Shown here piece by piece: positions 45,957 to 54,366 of a stretch of DNA of 64,000 nt. The stretch covers positions 124,001 to 188,000 of the forward strand of contig NZ_AUHN01000006.1 of assembly GCF_000423205.1 (NCBI RefSeq), given 5' to 3'. The position numbers and the translations under genes are program-made. The notes under the pieces are model-generated. The model ran no database searches and was not told where the DNA came from. It worked only from the letters and a program-made list of their open reading frames with translations. This stretch comes from Jonesia quinghaiensis DSM 15701 (GTDB taxonomy: Bacteria > Actinomycetota > Actinomycetes > Actinomycetales > Cellulomonadaceae). Numbering within the stretch: position 1 is the stretch's first letter; each line of letters opens with the position of its first letter.

Positions 45957-47759
45957 CTAGTTGAGGCCAAGGGCGGTGCTCATGTCCTGACGCACCGCAG
46001 TGATCTTGTCCCGTGCCACTTTGCGTGTGGTTGACAGCGTAGCGAAGTCGGCGTCGGGTGTGACGTCTTCAATGACTTCGATGTAGCACTTCACCTTTGG
46101 TTCTGTCCCTGATGGTCGCACAATGACCCGGGTGTCATCTTCGGTGAGGAGCAACAAACCATCTGTTGGAGGCAACCCGTTGTAGCCGGTGGATAGGTCA
46201 ACAACCTCAACAACAGGGCTGCCAGCAATAGTGCTTGGGGGCGCCGAACGAAGCCGTGTCATGGTTTGAGGGATCTTGGACAAATCCGTGAACCGTGCGG
46301 ACAACTGATCAGTAAGGTGCAGCCCATGTTCCCGAGCGAGATCGTCCAGGTATTCGATGATGCTGCGCCCCTCAGCTTTCAGGGTGGCTGCCAGCTGAGC
46401 TACCACAAGGGCAGCTGAGATTCCGTCTTTGTCTTTGACCAGTTCAGGGGCAACGCAGTAGCCCAAGGCCTCTTCGTAACCGTAAACCAGGTTTTCGGCA
46501 CGCGAAATCCACTTAAAACCGGTCAGAGTTGAGGAGTACCCCAACCCGTGTTTCGCCGCGATTTTCCCCAAGAGGCGCGATGACACGATAGAGTTCGCGA
46601 GAACAGCGTCTGATCCAGAGTGCCCCTGAGCGACCGTGCGCTCAGCAATCACGTTTCCAAGGAGTGAACCCACCTCATCACCGTGCAGCATGCGCCAGCC
46701 TGCTGCTTGTGGAGTAGTCACACGGTGGGCGTGCGCAGCAGCCGTGCGGGGGTCCTTGACCGCCACAGCGCACCGGTCGGTGTCGGGGTCGTTGGCAATG
46801 ACGATGTCGCCGGCGAAACGCATGGCGTAAGTCAGTGCTAGGTCAATTGCGCCGGGTTCTTCTGGGTTAGGGAAAGAAACCGTGGGGAAGTCTGGATTTG
46901 GTTCATACTGCTCTGCGACAGAAATCAGGTGCTCAAATCCAGCCCTGTGTAGCACCTTGTCGACCACCGATCCGCCGACTCCATGCAACGGGGTAAGGAT
47001 GATTTTCAGGTTGCGTGGCGAAGGTTCTTTAAGCGTCAATACGGCGTCAACATACTTCGTGACAGCAGAGTCATCAAGGGTGAACCACCCAGAGTGAGGC
47101 ATGGCAACGTCACGGACACGCCCGATGCCTGCGATGTGTTTCGCAATATCGCGGTCGTAAGGAGGCACAATTTGCGCCCCTTGACCAGCGTCGGTGACAA
47201 CACGCCCACCCAGGTAAACCTTGTAGCCGTTGTCCTGGGGAGGGTTGTGGCTCGCGGTGACAACAATCCCGGCGTCTGCGCCCAGCCGTTTCATGGTGTA
47301 CGCAAGGACTGGCGTGGGCAGTGCGTGGTTGAGCATCGTTACCGAGCAGCCAGCGCCGGTGAGGACTGCTGCTGAGTCCAGTGCGAACTGCTTGGAATAG
47401 TGGCGAGCATCGTAGCCAATAACTACTTGGGGTGTGGCGCCAGGAAGTTGTTCAACTAGGTAGGCGCCAAGGCCAGCCGCAGCTTTAATAACAACCGAAC
47501 GATTCATTCGGTTAGGGCCAGCTTCGATAGCTCCGCGTAGACCGGCTGTACCAAACTCTAAGGTCCCGGAGAACCGGTCCTTCAGGTCGCCAAGGGCTTG
47601 AGAGGAGCGGCCTTTGGAATCTGATGAGTTATCGGGGTTCTCGATAACTTTCAGTAGGCGCTGCAATTCATCGCGAGTGTGCGCTTCTGGGTCGTCGTCA
47701 ATCCAGGTGCGCGCTTCTTCGATGAGTAGTAGTTCTTCTTCAGTGAGGGGAATAGCCAT
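45957..47759 (-). CDS. Phosphohexose mutase family enzyme, probable phosphopentomutase role
   Basis: A 600-residue alpha-D-phosphohexomutase. The phosphoserine loop is GIVVTASHNPPQDNGYKVY, the metal loop DIVIANDPDTDRCAV, the sugar-binding loop YGYEEALGYCV and the phosphate-binding loop RPSGTEPKVK. The family includes actinobacterial PmmB and the phosphopentomutases of similar size. It follows deoD by 15 bp, and no classical DeoB is present here. I therefore infer that it interconverts (deoxy)ribose-1- and 5-phosphate, feeding DeoC. Phosphoglucomutase or phosphomannomutase activity remains possible. Confidence 0.85.
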   Translation of the reverse strand: MAIPLTEEELLLIEEARTWIDDDPEAHTRDELQRLLKVIENPDNSSDSKGRSSQALGDLKDRFSGTLEFGTAGLRGAIEAGPNRMNRSVVIKAAAGLGAYLVEQLPGATPQVVIGYDARHYSKQFALDSAAVLTGAGCSVTMLNHALPTPVLAYTMKRLGADAGIVVTASHNPPQDNGYKVYLGGRVVTDAGQGAQIVPPYDRDIAKHIAGIGRVRDVAMPHSGWFTLDDSAVTKYVDAVLTLKEPSPRNLKIILTPLHGVGGSVVDKVLHRAGFEHLISVAEQYEPNPDFPTVSFPNPEEPGAIDLALTYAMRFAGDIVIANDPDTDRCAVAVKDPRTAAAHAHRVTTPQAAGWRMLHGDEVGSLLGNVIAERTVAQGHSGSDAVLANSIVSSRLLGKIAAKHGLGYSSTLTGFKWISRAENLVYGYEEALGYCVAPELVKDKDGISAALVVAQLAATLKAEGRSIIEYLDDLAREHGLHLTDQLSARFTDLSKIPQTMTRLRSAPPSTIAGSPVVEVVDLSTGYNGLPPTDGLLLLTEDDTRVIVRPSGTEPKVKCYIEVIEDVTPDADFATLSTTRKVARDKITAVRQDMSTALGLN

Positions 47760-47774
47760 GGTGGTGTCCTATCC

Positions 47775-48611
47775 TCAGATGTTCTTCGCGATGTCAGCCA
47801 ACAGCCGACTGATCCGTGGCCCTGCAGCCTGCCCGGCTTCGATGACCTCTTCATGTGACAGGGCTTGCTCCGAAATACCTGCCGCCAGGTTAGTGACCAA
47901 GGAAATCCCTAGGATCTCCAGCCCGGCGTGGCGCGCTGCGATGGCCTCAAGTGTGGTGGACATACCCACCAAGTCAGCGCCAAGAACTCCAGCCATTTTT
48001 ACTTCAGCGGGGGTTTCATAGTGTGGGCCAGGGAACTGTGCGTAGACACCTTCAGGAAGAGCAGAGTCGATGGTGTGTGCGATGTCCCGTAGGCGCTGGG
48101 AGTACAGGTCAGTGAGGTCAACAAACGTTGCACCCTCAAGAGGAGAAGTTGCGGTGAGGTTAATGTGATCGCGAATGAGAACAGGCGTTCCGGGAGCCCA
48201 CGCAGGGTCCAGACCGCCACAACCATTGGTCAAAATGAGAGTTGAGCACCCTGCTGCAGCAGCGGTGCGGACACCGTGAACAACAGGTCGCACGCCTTTA
48301 CCCTCGTACAGGTGTGTCCGCGAACCGAGAACAAGAGCGTGCTTGGTAGTGCCCGTGATTTTGATCGAACGCAGTGTTCCAACGTGCCCGTGGACAGCGG
48401 GCTTCGAGAACCCTGGAATGTCATGGCTGGGCAGCTCGGCAACTGTTTCTCCCAACAGTTCAGCGGCTCCACCCCACCCTGAGCCAAGGACAAGAGCGAG
48501 ATCGTGGGACTCGATGCCTGTCGCATCGGCAATATAGCGTGCCGCCTGCTGGGCGAGGTCGAATGGGTCAGCGTCAGCAGTGGTGTCTTCAGTGACATGT
48601 GTGGTGGTCAT
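47775..48611 (-). CDS. deoD: Purine nucleoside phosphorylase
   Basis: A 278-residue trimeric-type PNP. LALVLGSGWGG binds phosphate, PGPHYETPAEVKMAGVLGADLVGMSTTLEAIAARH is the family signature, and LVTNLAAG is near the end. It cleaves inosine, guanosine and their deoxy forms, taking the output of Add. It is transcribed with the sugar mutase. A CGTTAAGCGTTT box lies 21-32 bp upstream of ATG 48611. Confidence 0.95.
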   Translation of the reverse strand: MTTTHVTEDTTADADPFDLAQQAARYIADATGIESHDLALVLGSGWGGAAELLGETVAELPSHDIPGFSKPAVHGHVGTLRSIKITGTTKHALVLGSRTHLYEGKGVRPVVHGVRTAAAAGCSTLILTNGCGGLDPAWAPGTPVLIRDHINLTATSPLEGATFVDLTDLYSQRLRDIAHTIDSALPEGVYAQFPGPHYETPAEVKMAGVLGADLVGMSTTLEAIAARHAGLEILGISLVTNLAAGISEQALSHEEVIEAGQAAGPRISRLLADIAKNI

Positions 48612-48631
48612 GCTCTGAGACTACCGTGATC

Positions 48632-48643
48632 AAACGCTTAACG
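48632..48643 (-). promoter_or_regulatory. CGTTAAGCGTTT box upstream of deoD
   Basis: On the minus strand this is exactly CGTTAAGCGTTT, identical to the box before cdd and reading toward deoD. An AACGC element 16 bp further upstream mirrors the GCGTT within it. Position between a possible TATAGG -10 and the start fits repression of deoD. Confidence 0.6.
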
Positions 48644-48681
48644 CGATAACCTATAGCGTTTTCTCACCTGCTCGGCCTACC

Positions 48682-48735
48682 TGTCACAAACAGTGACAAC
48701 TATGCGAGACATACTGTCTCAGTACACTGCGTACT
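48682..48735. promoter_or_regulatory. Three tandem small dyads upstream of lpdA
   Basis: Three palindromes with 5-nt spacers lie close together: TGTCAC-AAACA-GTGACA (48682-48698), GAGAC-ATACT-GTCTC (48706-48720) and AGTAC-ACTGC-GTACT (48721-48735). They fill the lpdA side of the deoD-lpdA spacer. They may form operators for lpdA. No regulator family is recognised. Confidence 0.4.
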
Positions 48736-48782
48736 GTGCTATCGCACCGACACTGACAGCCTGCCCCTGAGATACTGGACCG

Positions 48783-50306
48783 GTGACTTCGACTCCCCAG
48801 CCCACAGTCCCAGTAAATCCGCCAGCACCAGACACCACACATGACCCCCACAGCACACCAACAACCACTGAAAAAAGCCCACGCATCGCCATCCTCGGAG
48901 GAGGCCCAGGAGGGTATGAGGCGGCTCTCGTAGCAGCCCGCCTCGGCGCGCACGTCACCATCATCGAACGACAAGGACTCGGCGGCTCAGCTGTCCTCAC
49001 TGACGTAGTCCCCTCAAAAACACTCATCGCCACCGCCGAATGGATGACCCTGGGCGGAAACGCCGCCGAACTCGGAATCCGAGTCAATGACTCCCACGGA
49101 GAGCCAAGCCAAGCACTTACCGCAGACATCGGCGCGGTCAACCAACGAGTGCTAGCGCTCGCAGAAGCGCAGTCACAAGACATCCGCGCTCGGTTAAAAG
49201 CATCAGGAATCACCATCATTAACGGCCACGGGCGCCTCACCTCAGCAACGTCGCTGCACGTGACTGCCGGACACGACGAGAACGGGATCCCCATTCCCGA
49301 CGCCACCATTGATGCAGACTTTATGTTGGTCTCAACCGGGGCAACACCGAGGGTTTTACCCACCGCCATTCCCGATGGTAAACGAATCCTCACCTGGACC
49401 CAGCTGTACACCATGACCGAACTACCTGAGCGCCTCATTGTTGTCGGCTCAGGAGTCACAGGTGCGGAGTTTGCCGGCGCCTTCCATGCATTGGGAACAG
49501 ACGTCGTGTTGGTGTCGAGCCGTGACCGGGTCCTGCCAGGGGAAGACGCCGATGCCGCCAACGTCATCGAAGACGCGTTCACCACCCGCGGGATGACAGT
49601 GATGTCACGATCGCGTGCCGCTGGTGCCACAGTTGTTGGTGAAGGCGCTGATGAACACGTTGAGGTCACCTTGGAGGACGGCAGGGTAGTCACCGGCAGT
49701 CACGTGCTGTTCGCGGTGGGGTCCGTGCCAAATACGGCGGACATCGGTTTAGCTGAGGTGGGTGTGGAACTCACACCGAGTGGGCACATTGTCACAGACA
49801 AAGTCTCACGCACAACAGTTCCCGGAATTTACGCTGCCGGAGATTGCACCGGGGTTCTTCCCCTCGCATCCGTGGCCGCGGCGCAAGGGCGTGTCGCTAT
49901 GTCGCATGCGTTAGGTGACTCAGTAGCGCCCCTGCAGTTGCGTTCTGTGGCGGCAAATATCTTTACTGCCCCCGAAATCGCCACAGTTGGGTGGTCGGAA
50001 AAGGACCTTCTCGACAAGCAAGTTCGTTTTGTTGCCACGACGTTGCCACTGAAACGCAACCCCCGGGCGAAAATGATGGGAGTGCGTGAAGGGTTCGTCA
50101 AACTCTTCACTCGCCAAGATTCCGGCACCGTGATCGGGGGAGTGGTTGTCGCTCCCCGTGCGTCCGAACTGATCTACCCCATCACGTTGGCTGTTGCCCA
50201 CAGGCTTACCGCTGACATGGTCGCTGAAGCAATCACTATTTACCCCTCGCTATCGGGGTCAGTAGCTGAAGTGGCGCGCATGAGCCACCAACGTACTAGC
50301 GACTAA
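48783..50306 (+). CDS. lpdA: NAD(P)H-quinone dehydrogenase of the lipoamide dehydrogenase fold (LpdA, Rv3303c-like)
   Basis: A 507-residue flavoprotein disulfide reductase homologue. The FAD motif is IAILGGGPGGYEAALVAARLG, the NAD motif VVGSGVTGAEFAGAF, and GIYAAGDCTG is the second FAD motif. The redox cysteine pair is absent: GLGGSAVLTDVVPSKTLI has no cysteine. That is also the case for mycobacterial LpdA, a quinone reductase rather than a lipoamide dehydrogenase. GTG 48783 leaves an unstructured Pro/Thr-rich N-terminal 30 residues. It converges on the Nudix gene with an 11-bp overlap. Confidence 0.88.
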   Translation: MTSTPQPTVPVNPPAPDTTHDPHSTPTTTEKSPRIAILGGGPGGYEAALVAARLGAHVTIIERQGLGGSAVLTDVVPSKTLIATAEWMTLGGNAAELGIRVNDSHGEPSQALTADIGAVNQRVLALAEAQSQDIRARLKASGITIINGHGRLTSATSLHVTAGHDENGIPIPDATIDADFMLVSTGATPRVLPTAIPDGKRILTWTQLYTMTELPERLIVVGSGVTGAEFAGAFHALGTDVVLVSSRDRVLPGEDADAANVIEDAFTTRGMTVMSRSRAAGATVVGEGADEHVEVTLEDGRVVTGSHVLFAVGSVPNTADIGLAEVGVELTPSGHIVTDKVSRTTVPGIYAAGDCTGVLPLASVAAAQGRVAMSHALGDSVAPLQLRSVAANIFTAPEIATVGWSEKDLLDKQVRFVATTLPLKRNPRAKMMGVREGFVKLFTRQDSGTVIGGVVVAPRASELIYPITLAVAHRLTADMVAEAITIYPSLSGSVAEVARMSHQRTSD

Positions 50307-50877
50307 CTGGCAGATGCTCGTGCAACATAGTCAGAACTGTTGATAATGAGCGGGCAAAGGAAGGAAGAAGTTCGCGGTCGGGGGTGTCGCTGGTGATGTT
50401 ATCCAGCGGCACCCACTCCACCTCGAGCGATTCCATGTCGGTCGCACTCACCTCAAGGTCTGTACGGCGGGTGACAGCAATCGCAGTGGTGTAACTCCAA
50501 TCCGGGTGCTCAAACACATGGGTGGTCAATACGTCGACCGCAGTGGAGTCGATCCCAGCTTCCTCAGTCGCTTCACGCAGAGCACCTTGGACAGGCGTCT
50601 CATGTTCCATGATTGCCCCACCAGGAATGCCCCACGTTCCACCATGGTGAGACCACAGGGCACGGTGTTGAAGCACAACATCAGTGGGCTGACCGTCTTC
50701 ATCGAGTCGAACAAGAAATAAACCGGCGGCACCGAAGAACCCCCAGTGACGGTTCCCGCACTGGCAGTCCACCCAGCCGTCGCCGGACTTTTTGATAAAT
50801 GGGCGTGGAGGTCGTTGCACAGTGCCTACGCTATCGCACCACCGTCTTAGTAGCCCCCGCACATGCTTGGGTAGCAA
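50296..50877 (-). CDS. Nudix hydrolase
   Basis: A 193-residue protein with an intact Nudix box GGAIMEHETPVQGALREATEEAGI (GX5EX7REUXEEXGU). A short N-terminal segment with WVDCQCGNRHWGFFGAAGLFLV resembles actinobacterial Nudix proteins that keep a CxCG motif. The substrate is unknown: a nucleoside diphosphate derivative is likely for the fold. It overlaps the end of lpdA on the opposite strand. Confidence 0.88.
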   Translation of the reverse strand: MLPKHVRGLLRRWCDSVGTVQRPPRPFIKKSGDGWVDCQCGNRHWGFFGAAGLFLVRLDEDGQPTDVVLQHRALWSHHGGTWGIPGGAIMEHETPVQGALREATEEAGIDSTAVDVLTTHVFEHPDWSYTTAIAVTRRTDLEVSATDMESLEVEWVPLDNITSDTPDRELLPSFARSLSTVLTMLHEHLPVSR

Positions 50878-50996
50878 ACAAAATGACGCCGTGACGTTGC
50901 CTGCTGTTCACTCAGACGCAGGCGTGTCCGGCGAACTTCATGTGGCGTTGTGCGCTTCGACACAACAGCGCCATGTCGCTTTTCTATCCTGTCCTC

Positions 50997-52064
50997 ATGG
51001 CGTCACCCACCAACACCACCCAGCCAGCGACATCGGTAGACAGCGTGAAAACTTCAGATCATCCACACCGGGAACAAACCTGGCCCGTTGTGTGCGTTTT
51101 CGCCACGGTGCGCAATGAAGAACGGTATCTCGAAGCAGCACTAGACTCCGTGCTCGGGCAGCACTATCCCGGACAGATGCGTTTCGTCCTGTCTGTTGGA
51201 CCTTCCCACGACAATACGTACGGGATCGCAGCCGAATATAGCCGCAAAGACCCACGTTTGTATGTCATCGATAACCCCACAGGGCTAATCCCACACGGCC
51301 TGAACACCGCAATCAATGCGGCCCCCAGAGACACCGAAATGTTCATCCGGTTTGATGGGCACACCAGGCTTCCCGAAAACTACGTAAAAACAATGGTCGA
51401 AACCCTGCTTCGCACCGGGGCTGACAACGTGGGCGGGCGTATGCGCCCCGTCGGCAAAGCGCCATTAGAACAAGCCATAGCTTGGGGTATGAGCAACCGA
51501 CTAGGAATCGGTGCCGCATCATTCCACATCGGCGGAGTCGAAGGGCCAGAAGAGACCGCCTACCTGGGGTCCTTCAGACGCGAAGCTGTTGAACAAGCTG
51601 GCCTCTACGACGAGCAATTCCACAGAGCTGAGGACTGGGAACTTAACTACCGAATCCGCCGCAACGGTGGGCTGGTCTGGTTCAAACCAGACATCGAAGT
51701 TGAGTACCGACCACGTTCCACCTGGCGTGCGCTAGCCCGCCAGTTTTACGACACCGGAGGTTGGCGCAGAGAAGTGATCCGGAAAGATCGCCGGACTGCC
51801 TCGCTACGTTACCTCGCAGCACCCTTGGCTACAGCGGCGAACATCACCGGGCTGGCGCTTGGTATTCTCGGGCTCATCACCCCATGGTGGCCACTGCTTT
51901 TAGGGTTAGCAGCCCCGTGTGGATACATGCTGCTCATCACCGTGGGTGGGCTGATCGAATCACGCGGCCTACCCGCTGCCGCACGCATACGAGTACCAGG
52001 AGTGCTCGCAACAATGCACATGTGTTGGGGAGCAGGGTTTCTACGAGGCAGAAAAGACCGATAA
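50997..52064 (+). CDS. Family 2 glycosyltransferase (ExoA/succinoglycan type)
   Basis: A 355-residue GT-A glycosyltransferase. The N-terminal nucleotide-sugar domain begins VVCVFATVRNEERYLEAALDSVLGQHYPG, and MFIRFDGHTRLPENY contains the DxD-like motif. FHRAEDWELNYRIRRNGG is the acceptor/catalytic ED motif. Two membrane helices close the protein (TGLALGILGLI, WWPLLLGLAAPCGYMLLI). It resembles ExoA, which extends exopolysaccharide on a lipid carrier. ATG 50997 is chosen over upstream methionines since the earlier segment is not family-like. It converges on the sialic-acid operon. Confidence 0.85.
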   Translation: MASPTNTTQPATSVDSVKTSDHPHREQTWPVVCVFATVRNEERYLEAALDSVLGQHYPGQMRFVLSVGPSHDNTYGIAAEYSRKDPRLYVIDNPTGLIPHGLNTAINAAPRDTEMFIRFDGHTRLPENYVKTMVETLLRTGADNVGGRMRPVGKAPLEQAIAWGMSNRLGIGAASFHIGGVEGPEETAYLGSFRREAVEQAGLYDEQFHRAEDWELNYRIRRNGGLVWFKPDIEVEYRPRSTWRALARQFYDTGGWRREVIRKDRRTASLRYLAAPLATAANITGLALGILGLITPWWPLLLGLAAPCGYMLLITVGGLIESRGLPAAARIRVPGVLATMHMCWGAGFLRGRKDR

Positions 52065-52088
52065 CCAGCGCTACACAGCGCAACAAAA

Positions 52089-52123
52089 ATGGGGTGTGAC
52101 CGAAAAACTCGGCCACACCCCAT
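52089..52123 (-). terminator. Terminator of the sialic-acid operon
   Basis: ATGGGGTGTGACCGA (52089-52103) pairs with 52109-52123 with one A:C mismatch and an AAAAC loop. Read on the minus strand the stem is followed by ATTTTTGTTG, a proper T-run, 16 bp after the last gene of the operon. It may also stop the opposite glycosyltransferase transcript. Confidence 0.8.
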
Positions 52124-52138
52124 ACGTTGTTTATGCCA

Positions 52139-53368
52139 TCACACTTTCACCGGTCGACGCCGCAACGCCGCACGCGTCCCACGCCACGTATCCATGGCAC
52201 GCGGAGGAACAGCACAGCGCGCAATACTGCGCAAAATCCTTTGACGCGCCTTCCTTGACATATCCCGAGGCGCTTGAACAAGGTCACCGTTCGCCCGCTG
52301 AGCGAGCAATGCAGCCAAAGCACCAGGCAGTTCACTGGCATCATCATGCAAATAATTCTGTTGCTGCCAAACAGGTGGTGGGACAGGAAACGTCAAATCA
52401 CTGATCTCCTCAAGCGACAAGACACAACCACTATCCAAAAAGACCGCGTTCAAAAGACGCTCGTTCACACCAAAATCGCTAATAATTGCTGTCGGTAAAC
52501 CCAATGCAAGAGACTCAAAAGCCGCTGTTGAAGACACTGTTACATGCGCCGTGCCAGGGGTCAAAAAATCACTCAGCGCGCCACCAGCAAACGTCACGGC
52601 ACTGGGATGCAACGATTCATCACTTGCGCACAAATCCTGCCACAACACGTCATACGCAAACTTCTCGTTATGGGTTTGCTGCTCACCAGAAAACGCACGC
52701 ACCTTCACCACCACATTCACCTCAGGGTGATTCCGAGAGACATCATGCAGCGCCTTTAAAATTTGCTCACGTTGGTGCCGCGACGCCGGAACCTTCGCCT
52801 GAGTGGTGAAAACCAATTGAGACAAGGAAACTTGCTCATCGCCACCCAGCGTTGCCTGAGGCAAAAAAGGAAGCCTCGACAACACCAGGCGACACTCCTG
52901 AAGTTGATCATCGAGCAACGCTTGATACTCCGTGCGCTCGCGGTGCGAGTGCACAATCCAGGCGTGGATTCTTTTGCGAAAGTTCAAACCTTTTCGGCGT
53001 GCAGGCAGAGCCATTCCGGGAATCCCAGATAACAACACTGGCGGGACAGGTAGTTCAAGCGCCATGTCTGCAACCCACTCAACAACTGGACCGGTTGCGG
53101 CAAGCAGCATCGCATCGGGTGTGGTGTCCCGCAGCATCCGCCCTATTCCTCGCGGTGTTAGCACGGGCAATTCTTTCCCATGCCATGGTGTGCCCAGTGT
53201 TGCCGCGTCAATCTGCGCTGCACTGGGGGCGATGGGGGAGCGGGCAATCACGATCTGATTTTCGTATGTGGTTGGGGAGCCAATATTTAGTTGTGTCAGC
53301 GTTGCGGCAGCCCACTTGAGATAGGAATCGGAGTCGACAACAGCGACGATGCGTGGAACTCGAGTCAT
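52139..53368 (-). CDS. Putative GT-B-like glycosyltransferase (DUF6716-like), last gene of sialic-acid operon
   Basis: A 409-residue protein I place tentatively in DUF6716. RIVAVVDSDSYLKWAAATLTQL opens a Rossmann-like N-domain, and VTVSSTAAFESLALGLPTAIISDFGVNERLLNAVFLDSG resembles the donor-binding half of GT-B transferases and CDP-glycerol-type polymerases. There are no membrane helices. ATG 53368 overlaps the previous gene by 4 bp. Cotranscription with neuA/neuB genes suggests it modifies or extends the same glycan. No residue-level catalytic assignment is possible. Confidence 0.65.
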   Translation of the reverse strand: MTRVPRIVAVVDSDSYLKWAAATLTQLNIGSPTTYENQIVIARSPIAPSAAQIDAATLGTPWHGKELPVLTPRGIGRMLRDTTPDAMLLAATGPVVEWVADMALELPVPPVLLSGIPGMALPARRKGLNFRKRIHAWIVHSHRERTEYQALLDDQLQECRLVLSRLPFLPQATLGGDEQVSLSQLVFTTQAKVPASRHQREQILKALHDVSRNHPEVNVVVKVRAFSGEQQTHNEKFAYDVLWQDLCASDESLHPSAVTFAGGALSDFLTPGTAHVTVSSTAAFESLALGLPTAIISDFGVNERLLNAVFLDSGCVLSLEEISDLTFPVPPPVWQQQNYLHDDASELPGALAALLAQRANGDLVQAPRDMSRKARQRILRSIARCAVPPRAMDTWRGTRAALRRRPVKV

Positions 53369-54366
53369 TGGGCGATCCTCAACAGGTCAAGGGGGCGGAG
53401 TAGTTGTTCTCTAAGCAGTGGCGGAGTGGAATCAGTCCACCAGTGTGGCGGAATGTCTTGACTATGAACGGTGACACCACGTTGTGCGAACTGGCGATGC
53501 AACGTGAGGAGCGTCGTTGAAGGCAGTGAGTACACGTGTTGTGACGTTCCAAGATGTCGCAACGCGATCTCCGCGAGGGGTAGCCCCGATGCCACAGTAA
53601 TATCTTTTAATTCTGCAATATGCCCCAAAAGATCTGGGTCCTGCCGCCGATGCGGAATATACGTTGCTGCTGTATCACCAGCGGCCTGTGCCACCCAAGC
53701 AAGGTAATCCTCCCGGTGGATGTACCCATCGGCTGCTAAGGCGCTTCCCACGATGATGTGGTCAGTGTGCACCAGCGATTCATCGGCGGGTTGGGTCCCA
53801 ACCCAGGGGAAAGTATGAGCGCGCAGGGTGATGTCGAGGGTTTCTGCGCAGTGCATGCTGTGCTCAGTGAGAGGCAGCGCCGTAAAGAGAGTGACATGCC
53901 CCGCAAAAGCTGACTTTCGTAGTACGTGCGTTGTGGCTTTCCCCAGGGCTTTACGGGCCGGAGATGTAGCGGACGTCGGGCGCACAAGCGGGCGGTTCGC
54001 TGCGAGGTCTTCGAGCACACCAAGCGTAGACATGCCATCATCAACAATAACGATGTCCCCTAAAGCGTTGCGCCGCAGTAGCAGTGATTGCTGTTGTCCA
54101 GACAGAGGGTCCCCAAGAACGTGGGTGAACCGGCCTTTGGGGGCGGTGTGTCCGCTCAAATACCGGGTGTCTCGCGAACCGTACAGCCTGATTCCTTGCG
54201 GAAGCCCCAAGGCGTCGAGGTACTCCACAGTGCTTCGGTACTGTTGTTGCGCATCGCGTATAACAACGTCGGTATTACTTCCCAACAGTCCCGATGCGTG
54301 TGCCTCAAGCGTCGAAACGAGTTGGAGGGGGGATTCCACGTACGCTACGGATCTCCACCCTGTCAT
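53365..54366 (-). CDS. Sialyltransferase-like protein (GT52/polysialyltransferase-like)
   Basis: A 333-residue protein. YVESPLQLVSTLEA at the N-terminus resembles the opening strand of bacterial sialyl- and polysialyltransferases. IVIVDDGMSTLG fits their D/E-D/E-G motif, and YSLPSTTLLTL their S-S/T motif. The HP motif is replaced by YIPHRRQDP, in which His and Pro are present but inverted. Such enzymes transfer sialic acid from CMP-sialate. It overlaps both neighbours by 4 bp. The assignment is by motif and context and not proven. Confidence 0.6.
   Translation of the reverse strand: MTGWRSVAYVESPLQLVSTLEAHASGLLGSNTDVVIRDAQQQYRSTVEYLDALGLPQGIRLYGSRDTRYLSGHTAPKGRFTHVLGDPLSGQQQSLLLRRNALGDIVIVDDGMSTLGVLEDLAANRPLVRPTSATSPARKALGKATTHVLRKSAFAGHVTLFTALPLTEHSMHCAETLDITLRAHTFPWVGTQPADESLVHTDHIIVGSALAADGYIHREDYLAWVAQAAGDTAATYIPHRRQDPDLLGHIAELKDITVASGLPLAEIALRHLGTSQHVYSLPSTTLLTLHRQFAQRGVTVHSQDIPPHWWTDSTPPLLREQLLRPLDLLRIAQ

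Noticed and set aside
48719-49693. 324-codon frame antisense to lpdA
   Set aside because: It overlaps a well-supported flavoprotein gene, its translation is Ser/Ala/Val-biased as antisense frames are, and no domain is visible.
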